DNA from: CAZXEU01 sp964639665
GTDB lineage: Bacteria > Bacteroidota > Rhodothermia > Rhodothermales > Bin80
NCBI GenBank assembly: GCA_964639665.1
Contig: CAZXEU010000203.1
Span: forward strand, 1-13,197
DNA: 13,197 nt
Direction: 5' to 3'
Shown piece after piece: positions 8,117 through 13,197 of the stretch (within the stretch, counting starts at the first letter, position 1; every line of letters begins with the position of its first letter). The translations under genes were made by a program, and so were the position numbers. Below the pieces are notes generated by a model. That model was not told the DNA's origin and ran no database searches. It worked only from the letters and a program-made list of their open reading frames with translations.

Positions 8117-8956
8117 ATGGCCTGGTTTGAGCGCAAGCAGAAGGGAATCCTAACTACACGCAGCGGCCAGGCCGACGTGCCGGCAGGTCACTGGACCAAG
8201 TGCGGAAACTGCGCGGAAATCAACAACCGGCGGGAGCTCGTCTCTCATGCCTGGGTGTGTCCGAAGTGCAGCTTTCACGAGCGCATGCGCGCGCCGGAGT
8301 ACTTCGAGCTCCTCTTTGACGAATTCAGCCTGAAGGACGACGCGCTCCACTCCGCGGATCCTTTCTCGTTCGTGGACCGCAAGGCTTACACGGACAGGCT
8401 GAAGGCCGCGCGCAGCAAGACCAGGCTCGGTGACGCGGCGCTCGGCGCACAGGGAATCATTTCGGGGCACGCGGTTTGCGCCGCCGCGCTCGATTTCCGC
8501 TTTATCGGAGGCTCCATGGGATCCGCCGTCGGAGAAGTCGTCTCCCGTGCCATCCGCCGCGCCACCGACAGCCGGCAGCCGCTGGTAGTGATTTCGCAAA
8601 GCGGCGGCGCCCGCATGATGGAAGGAGCGCTAAGCCTCATGCAGATGGCCAAGACAAGCGCACACCTGACGCGGCTGCACGACCAGGGCCTGCCCTATAT
8701 CTCGGTGCTGACCAATCCTACGACCGGCGGTGTCACGGCTTCCTTCGCCATGCTGGGCGATGTCAACATTGCCGAGCCCGGTGCTCTGATAGGGTTTGCC
8801 GGGCCGCGGGTGATTCGTGAAACCATCGGGCAGGACTTGCCCGCCGGTTTCCAGAGCGCGGAGTTTCTCAAGGAGCGCGGATTTGTGGACATGATCGTGG
8901 ACCGCCGGGAGCTAAAGGGCCGCATTGCTCACCTGCTGCATCTCTTTTCCAGCTAG
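8117..8956 (+). CDS. accD: Acetyl-CoA carboxylase carboxyltransferase subunit beta
   Basis: A 279-residue beta subunit of the acetyl-CoA carboxylase carboxyltransferase, which with AccA moves the carboxyl group from biotin to acetyl-CoA to give malonyl-CoA for fatty acid synthesis in the cytoplasm. The N-terminal zinc ribbon has C29, C32, C48 and C51. The crotonase-like core follows, with GGSMGSAVGE (131-140), SQSGGARMMEG (160-170) and NPTTGGVTASFAMLGD (200-215), and length is normal. The start MAWFERK is the typical AccD N-terminus. The frame stays open upstream to 7955, but that extension is not AccD-like and was excluded. There is no Shine-Dalgarno sequence; a T-rich tract and a hairpin lie directly upstream. 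AccA is not in the window, so the two subunits are encoded apart. Confidence 0.96.
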   Translation: MAWFERKQKGILTTRSGQADVPAGHWTKCGNCAEINNRRELVSHAWVCPKCSFHERMRAPEYFELLFDEFSLKDDALHSADPFSFVDRKAYTDRLKAARSKTRLGDAALGAQGIISGHAVCAAALDFRFIGGSMGSAVGEVVSRAIRRATDSRQPLVVISQSGGARMMEGALSLMQMAKTSAHLTRLHDQGLPYISVLTNPTTGGVTASFAMLGDVNIAEPGALIGFAGPRVIRETIGQDLPAGFQSAEFLKERGFVDMIVDRRELKGRIAHLLHLFSS

Positions 8957-9001
8957 GATGGACGGGCGCCTGCTATCGACAGCGTGTTGTGCATCCGCAG
9001 C

Positions 9002-9025
9002 GGCCGTCCGGCCACGCCGGAGGCC
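9002..9025. repeat. Strong GC-rich hairpin between accD and nagB
   Basis: GGCC + TCCGGC pairs with GCCGGA + GGCC to give a 10-bp stem with one bulged G (9006) and a 3-nt loop, in the 122-nt gap between accD and nagB. No T tract follows on either strand, so it is not a classical intrinsic terminator. It could stabilise the accD 3' end, act as a non-canonical terminator, or fold in the nagB leader. Confidence 0.35.
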
Positions 9026-9078
9026 AAACAGCTGATTGACTCCGAACCTGCCCCTCCGCCAAGATCCTTGCCGAACCC

Positions 9079-9786
9079 ATGACGGTTGAAATCCTGTCAG
9101 ATTACGACGCCGTCAGCGACCGTGCGGCGCACATCGTAGCGGACACCGTCCGGAGCAAGCCGCGCTGCGTTCTCGGCCTTGCCACGGGCAGTACGCCCGT
9201 CGGGCTGTATGCCCGTTTGCTGACTCTGGAGGTTGATCTTGCTTCGATTACCACGTTCAATCTCGACGAATATGTTGGCCTCGCCGCCTGCCACGAGCAA
9301 AGCTACCACTACTTTATGTGGGAGCACCTCTTTACACCTGCGGGCATGAAGCCTGAGCAGGTGCACTTTCCGGATGCGCACTACGAGGAGCGGATCGCAG
9401 GTGCGGGCGGCATCGACCTGCAGATACTGGGGATAGGATCGAACGGCCACATAGCCTTCAATGAGCCCGGGTCCGCCCATGATTCGCGCACACGCACGGT
9501 GCAGCTTGCGGCGCAGACCATACATGACAACGCCCGGTTCTTCGACCGCGCGGAAGACGTGCCCAAAGAAGCTGTCACCATGGGGATCGGCACCATCCTG
9601 GATGCGCGGCGCATCCTGCTTCTGGCTACGGGCAAGGCAAAGGCTCCAGCTGTATCGGCGGCGCTGGAGGGGCCGGTCACACGGGACGTTCCGGCCTCCT
9701 CCCTGCAGACGCATGGGGACGTGCACGTGCTGCTGGACCCGGAAGCCGCTAGCCTCCTTTCCTCCCACTACCCGACAAGACCGTGA
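9079..9786 (+). CDS. nagB: Glucosamine-6-phosphate deaminase
   Basis: This 235-residue NagB converts glucosamine-6-phosphate to fructose-6-phosphate and ammonia, the step that feeds amino sugars into glycolysis. Family motifs are in order: LATGSTP phosphate loop (34-40), NLDEYVG (catalytic D63), QSYHYFM (74-80), GIGSNGHIAFNEPGS (118-132, with H124 and E129), TMGIGTILDA (167-176) and the LEGPVT...SLQTH segment. N122 stands at the E. coli Asp141 position, as in Bacillus-type enzymes. It is shorter than usual (about 240-266) partly because about 10 residues are missing between VHFPD and HYEERI, where most NagB proteins have a DLxAEC-like stretch. No Shine-Dalgarno is visible. Its stop overlaps the GTG start of the DAHP-synthase-like gene. 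The function is well supported. Confidence 0.93.
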   Translation: MTVEILSDYDAVSDRAAHIVADTVRSKPRCVLGLATGSTPVGLYARLLTLEVDLASITTFNLDEYVGLAACHEQSYHYFMWEHLFTPAGMKPEQVHFPDAHYEERIAGAGGIDLQILGIGSNGHIAFNEPGSAHDSRTRTVQLAAQTIHDNARFFDRAEDVPKEAVTMGIGTILDARRILLLATGKAKAPAVSAALEGPVTRDVPASSLQTHGDVHVLLDPEAASLLSSHYPTRP

Positions 9787-10913
9787 TCCTGATTCTGCGT
9801 CCCAATACGGAAGAGACTTCTCCCAGGTACGACCTGCTTATGCGGTACCTGGACTCCCTGTCAGGCATCACGTACCAGATACGCCACGTGCAGGGCGTCG
9901 GGCAACGCCTGACGGAGATATACCTTCTTGGAGACACTGCGCCGCTGTCCAAGGACTTTATGGCCAGCCTGCCGTGCGTGGGGCGCGTCGTTCGAGTCCA
10001 GGAAAAATACCGCGTGCTCGGCCGCCACGGCGTGGAGGATTTCCCCCACCGCTTCGAATACAACGGCGTGACGTTTGACCAGAATTGCCTGCACATTTTT
10101 GCCGGGCTGTGCGCGGTAGATACGCCGGAGCACGTGGAGGCCATGATGAAGGCGCTTTCCGACAACGGCCTTTCCTGCACGCGTATGGGTGCCTTCAAGC
10201 CGCGTACCAACCCGTATTCGTTCCAGGGGCACGGCGCCGCATGCCTTCCGTATGTTTTCGAGCTTGCCGGCAAGTACGGCATCCGGATCGTTGCGATGGA
10301 GGTTACCCACGAGTCACACATCGACGAAATCGCAGACGCGCTGGAAGCTACAGGCAACCCGACGGGCGTCATGCTTCAGATCGGCACGCGCAACACGCAG
10401 AACTTCGAGCTGCTCAAGGCCGCTGGCCGCCAAGACACGTTCCCGGTGCTCATCAAGCGCGGGTTTGGCATCACGCTGAACGAGTCGCTCAACGCCGCCG
10501 AGTACCTTGCCAGCGAAGGCAACCGCAACGTGGTCTTCTGCCTGCGCGGCATGAAGACCAATCTGGGAGATCCGCACCGCAACCTGGTCGACTTCGCGCA
10601 CGTGCCGGTCGTGCACCGCCTGACGCGCATGCCGGTCTGCGTCGATCCTTCTCACTCGGTCGGCAGCCGCAGGCGCAGCTTCCACGGCATCCTGGACATC
10701 CTGCATGCCACGGCACAGGGCGTAATTGCCGGTGCCAACATGGTGCTGGCCGATTTTCATCCCGCGCCGGCGCGCGCGCTCGTGGACGGCCCGCAGGCGC
10801 TTCTCCTGAAGGAGCTCCCCATGTTCCTGGAGGACGTGCGCATTGCGCGTCGTGCCTTTGAGCAGCGTGAGGAGCTGGCGCGGCGCTTTCAGGCGGAAAG
10901 CGTTTCAGCCTGA
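9783..10913 (+). CDS. DAHP synthase (3-deoxy-7-phosphoheptulonate synthase) homolog, type I-beta, divergent
   Basis: A 376-residue homolog of the I-beta enzymes that join phosphoenolpyruvate and erythrose-4-phosphate, the first step of the shikimate pathway. Residues 1-80 look like the N-terminal ferredoxin-like regulatory domain, which supports the GTG start at 9783 despite its overlap with the nagB stop (GTGA). The barrel shows AGLCAV (C110), GAFKPRTNPYSFQG (136-149), QIGTRNTQNFELLK (199-212), LIKRG (223-227), VDPSH (287-291, H291) and HPAPARALVDG (326-336, D335). Compared with the usual family pattern, AGPC is AGLC, the CERG motif is CLRG, and the metal-ligand Glu before the final HP is replaced by Asp (D324). 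It is about 35 residues longer at the C-terminus than the roughly 338-residue enzymes. It may be a true DAHP synthase or a paralog with a changed substrate. The superfamily assignment is firm; activity is less certain. Confidence 0.85.
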   Translation: MILILRPNTEETSPRYDLLMRYLDSLSGITYQIRHVQGVGQRLTEIYLLGDTAPLSKDFMASLPCVGRVVRVQEKYRVLGRHGVEDFPHRFEYNGVTFDQNCLHIFAGLCAVDTPEHVEAMMKALSDNGLSCTRMGAFKPRTNPYSFQGHGAACLPYVFELAGKYGIRIVAMEVTHESHIDEIADALEATGNPTGVMLQIGTRNTQNFELLKAAGRQDTFPVLIKRGFGITLNESLNAAEYLASEGNRNVVFCLRGMKTNLGDPHRNLVDFAHVPVVHRLTRMPVCVDPSHSVGSRRRSFHGILDILHATAQGVIAGANMVLADFHPAPARALVDGPQALLLKELPMFLEDVRIARRAFEQREELARRFQAESVSA

Positions 10914-12655
10914 ACAATGAGTGCCTCGATGGCGCCGAGGCCCTGCAGCCAGAAATCCTGATCCTGCAGGTCGATGCCCAGTTTCCCCACCAGCACGTGG
11001 GGCCAGTCGGAGCCTCCTGCTCCGAGGAGGGAAAGGTAGCGCGAGGGAAAGCGTTCCGGATCCTCCAGGTAGCGGGCATACAGAGCGAGCACGAGCAGCT
11101 CGCCGAATGCGTAGGCGTACACGTATCCTGGCGTGTGGAGAAAATGCGGGATATAGCTCCACCACCTGCGGTAGTGGTCACCGAGCTCGACGCTGCCCTG
11201 GAACATTGCCTCCTGCGTCTCCATCCAGTGCTCCGAAAAATCCGCCTCGGATAGCTCTCCGCTTTCGCGACGGTGGCGGTGTATTCGGTCCTCGAATCGG
11301 TTCATGGCCACCTGCCGAAAGACGGTCGCCATGGTGTCGTCAATCTTGGCCACCAGGTTGGCCAGCCGGTTCGCCGGATCATGCTCCTCTTCCATCATCC
11401 GGTGAAAAACGAGCATTTCCCCGAAAACGGATGCCGTTTCGGCCGTCGTGAGCGGCGTATCCGCCTGCAGGATCCCGTGCCCGCGCGCCAGGTATTGGTG
11501 GACGCCGTGCCCCAGCTCGTGCGCCAGCGTCTGCACGTCGCGCGCCCGGCCGTCAAAATTGAGCAATACATACGGATGCACGCCCGGGACGGTGCTGGCG
11601 CTGAAGGCGCCGCCCCGCTTGCCGGGCACCACGGGCGCATCGATCCACCTGCGGTCAAAGAAGTAGCCGGCCACCTCTCCCATGCGCGGATCAAATTCGG
11701 TGTAGGCAGCGCGCACGATCGCCTCGGCATCCTGCCATGCGTACGTGCGCTCGCTCTCGCCGACGGGTGCATAGCGGTCATAGTCCTGCAGGCTGTCCAG
11801 ACCCAGCAGCCGGCGCTTGAGTCCGTAGAACCGGGCCACCAGATCGTAGCGACTCGTGACGGCGGCAATCAGCGCCTGTGCCATCTCGTCCGAAATCTCG
11901 TTGGACAGGTTGCGGCTGCGCATCCAGTGCGGGAACCCACGAAGGCGGTCGCGCGAAGCCTTCTCCGCCAGAATCGTATTGAAAACGAAGGTGAGCGTAC
12001 GGGCGTGCGTTTGGAGCCCGTCCGTGAAGGCCTGCGCGGCGCGGCGCCTGAGGCTTCGGTCCGGGCCGTGCAGCTTTGAAAGAACAAGCTGCTGGGGCAG
12101 GGTCTCGCCATCCAGCTCAAAGCGCATGGCACCCGTCGTCTCCGTATAGTAGCGTGTCCACGCGCCGGAGCCCGTAACCGTGGCCTCCACGAGGATCTTC
12201 TCTTCCGGCTCGGACAGTACATGGTCCCGCATGAGCCGTTCGCGCTCCAGGTAGTGCCTCCAGGCAGGCAGCGCCTCCATCAGCCTGCGGGCCCGGTCGT
12301 CGGGCACCTTCATCCACTCGAGTTCGAAGAAAAGAAGCTGCTGCGCCATGCGCGTATGTGCTTCGCGCACATGTTGCAGGAAGGCGCCGCGGGCCGCATC
12401 CTGCGTATTGGTAGACCAGCTCAGGAATGCGAAGGAATATGCCCTGGCGGTTTGCTCCTGGATGGTCTCGAATTCCCGCAGCAGTCGCCCGAATTCTTCC
12501 GGGCCGAGCGTGGCGATGCTGCCGAGCCAGACTCCCCGAAACCGCTCTGCCTCCGCCTGTGCGCGCTGCAGATCTCGCCGTGCCTCGTCCTCATGCCGGT
12601 AAAGATCCGACAGGTCCCAGCGAATGTCCTCGGCTCCGGTACTCTTCATGCGCAT
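10889..12655 (-). CDS. pepF: Oligoendopeptidase F (M3B zinc metallopeptidase)
   Basis: A 588-residue cytoplasmic-type oligopeptidase of family M3, with no signal peptide, expected to cut short peptides released by proteolysis. The zinc motif is AHELGHG (378-384; ligands H379 and H383, catalytic E380), and the third ligand is E406 in TAETASVFGE. The N-terminal helical PepF region (WDLSDLYR near residue 13, SFAFLSWSTNTQD at 74-86) and the C-terminal YAYAFGELL segment are typical, and length is near the usual 560-600. Two ATGs (codons 1 and 3) are both possible starts. The 3' end overlaps the DAHP-synthase-like gene tail to tail by 25 nt. The 5' side faces the ytxJ-like gene across 71 nt that hold a small dyad. 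It probably forms a single-gene unit. Confidence 0.93.
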   Translation of the reverse strand: MRMKSTGAEDIRWDLSDLYRHEDEARRDLQRAQAEAERFRGVWLGSIATLGPEEFGRLLREFETIQEQTARAYSFAFLSWSTNTQDAARGAFLQHVREAHTRMAQQLLFFELEWMKVPDDRARRLMEALPAWRHYLERERLMRDHVLSEPEEKILVEATVTGSGAWTRYYTETTGAMRFELDGETLPQQLVLSKLHGPDRSLRRRAAQAFTDGLQTHARTLTFVFNTILAEKASRDRLRGFPHWMRSRNLSNEISDEMAQALIAAVTSRYDLVARFYGLKRRLLGLDSLQDYDRYAPVGESERTYAWQDAEAIVRAAYTEFDPRMGEVAGYFFDRRWIDAPVVPGKRGGAFSASTVPGVHPYVLLNFDGRARDVQTLAHELGHGVHQYLARGHGILQADTPLTTAETASVFGEMLVFHRMMEEEHDPANRLANLVAKIDDTMATVFRQVAMNRFEDRIHRHRRESGELSEADFSEHWMETQEAMFQGSVELGDHYRRWWSYIPHFLHTPGYVYAYAFGELLVLALYARYLEDPERFPSRYLSLLGAGGSDWPHVLVGKLGIDLQDQDFWLQGLGAIEALIVQAETLSA

Positions 12656-12664
12656 GCCTCCAAC

Positions 12665-12679
12665 CCGCTCAGGGAGCGG
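12665..12679. repeat. Inverted repeat between divergent pepF and the ytxJ-like gene
   Basis: CCGCTC and GAGCGG flank AGG, giving a perfect 6-bp inverted repeat ten bases upstream of the pepF start and within the 71-nt divergent gap. It could be an operator or a hairpin in the pepF leader. No clear promoter boxes were found on either strand here. Confidence 0.25.
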
Positions 12680-12726
12680 TAGAACATCCGCAGTCTCGAT
12701 TTGTTGTGGGCGGAAAACACGCTGTC

Positions 12727-13056
12727 ATGACCATACACACGATCAGCTCCGAGCAGGAATTGGACGAGGCCCTCAGGCAGTCGCACACCGGGCCTGTCAT
12801 GATCTACAAGCACAGCCGGCTGTGCGAGCTTTGCTGGAGCGTGCGAGCAGACCTCGTGGATGCGGCAGGCGGCCCTCCCGTCTACGAAATCGTGGTGCAG
12901 GAAGCCCGCCCGCTCTCCAACCGCGTGGAGGCGCTCTTTGGGATTCGGCACGAGTCGCCGCAGGCGATCGTGGTATCCGGCGGGCGCGCCATCTTCAACG
13001 CCTCGCATCGCCGCGTAACTCCGGAGGCCGTGCGCCGGGCAGCCGCCGAATCGTGA
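12727..13056 (+). CDS. YtxJ-like bacillithiol-system redox protein (DUF2847), with CxxC
   Basis: A 109-residue thioredoxin-fold protein of the YtxJ family, which is proposed to act as a bacilliredoxin-like protein in bacillithiol-using bacteria. Family hallmarks are the KHS motif before the active cysteine (28-30), RPLSN (61-65) and RHESPQ (74-79, with the probable cis-proline P78). The active site reads LCELCW with C33 and C36, while typical YtxJ proteins have a single Cys followed by a Ser at the second position (KHSxxCxIS). A dithiol, thioredoxin-like chemistry is therefore possible. The ATG at 12727 is chosen because the protein begins directly with the first strand of the fold; longer in-frame extensions overlap pepF. 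The stop overlaps the GTG of the next gene (GTGA), which suggests a redox operon with the lipoprotein that follows. The family is well supported, its biochemistry less so. Confidence 0.85.
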   Translation: MTIHTISSEQELDEALRQSHTGPVMIYKHSRLCELCWSVRADLVDAAGGPPVYEIVVQEARPLSNRVEALFGIRHESPQAIVVSGGRAIFNASHRRVTPEAVRRAAAES

Positions 13057-13197
13057 AGCGCGCCCTGCTCCTGATCCTTATCGTCGGCTGCGGCTTCCAG
13101 GAGCGTTCCGGCGAGGAGTTCGCGGAGGCTCCGGACTTTGCACTCGCGACCCTGGAGGGTGACACGCTGCGGTTGTCAGAGCTGCGAGGCCAGGTAG
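13053..13197 (+). CDS. Probable TlpA/redoxin-like lipoprotein, N-terminal part only
   Basis: Forty-eight codons are visible before the right edge. The start is GTG at 13053, inside the stop of the ytxJ-like gene; no other start codon lies close upstream in frame. The N-terminus (VKR, then LLLILIVGC) is a short lipoprotein signal with lipobox IVGC and lipidated C13. It is only 12 residues long, at the low end for such signals. After a linker, APDFALATLEGDTLRLSELR (26-45) matches the opening of AhpC/TSA-TlpA redoxins, which usually continues to a membrane-anchored thioredoxin fold with a WCxxC motif; that motif would lie beyond the edge. The family call is inference from this opening alone. The predicted place is the cell envelope, and the context suggests a thiol-redox role with the upstream protein. 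Confidence 0.72.
   Translation, partial: MKRALLLILIVGCGFQERSGEEFAEAPDFALATLEGDTLRLSELRGQV

Noticed and set aside
10085..10861. A 258-codon plus-strand frame inside the DAHP-synthase-like gene
   Set aside because: It is out of frame with the recognisable barrel motifs and rich in Arg, Ala and Gly, as expected for a shadow frame.
11273..12079. A 268-codon plus-strand frame opposite pepF
   Set aside because: It is antisense to a complete M3 peptidase with intact zinc ligands and shows no known motif.
12427..12726. Extension of the ytxJ-like gene upstream by 100 codons
   Set aside because: It would overlap pepF head-on and adds Arg/Pro-rich sequence unlike the family, whose members begin near the chosen ATG.

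Overview
The window is a compact, high-GC bacterial chromosome segment with nine protein-coding genes and no gene-free stretch over 300 bases. I see no RNA genes, insertion sequences, CRISPR arrays or phage genes. The host is most likely a high-GC member of the Bacteroidota/Rhodothermota side of bacteria. This is inferred from three things: the EF-G paralog resembles the Bacteroidota 'EF-G2' type, there is a YtxJ-type protein of bacillithiol-using bacteria, and clear Shine-Dalgarno motifs are missing before accD and nagB. No marker gene settles the taxonomy.

Minus strand, 7927 down to 1: four genes read leftward. They are an EF-G-like GTPase, a SbcD/YhaO-like metallophosphoesterase, a SbcC/YhaN-like coiled-coil ATPase, and a large RecB-type nuclease + RNase H-like exonuclease protein that runs off the left edge and probably continues into a helicase. 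All three junctions are 1- or 4-nt stop/start overlaps (TGATG, ATGA, TGATG), so the set looks like one translationally coupled operon. A candidate sigma70 promoter (perfect TTGACA, 16-nt spacer, TATCTT) sits just upstream of the first gene. A DNA end-processing module tied to a translocase-like GTPase that has lost the catalytic histidine is the most unusual feature here.

Plus strand, 8117-10913: accD (acetyl-CoA carboxylase carboxyltransferase beta subunit) diverges from the operon. It is followed by nagB (glucosamine-6-phosphate deaminase, slightly shortened) and a DAHP-synthase-like gene that starts with GTG inside the nagB stop codon. The DAHP synthase homolog has lost or changed several residues normally conserved in its family.

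Minus strand, 12655-10889: an oligoendopeptidase F (M3B metallopeptidase) gene, convergent with and overlapping the DAHP-synthase-like gene by 25 nt.

Plus strand, 12727 to the right edge: a YtxJ-like redox protein with an unusual CxxC, overlapped (GTGA) by the start of a lipoprotein with a redoxin/TlpA-like N-terminus that is cut by the window edge. These two look like a small thiol-redox operon.
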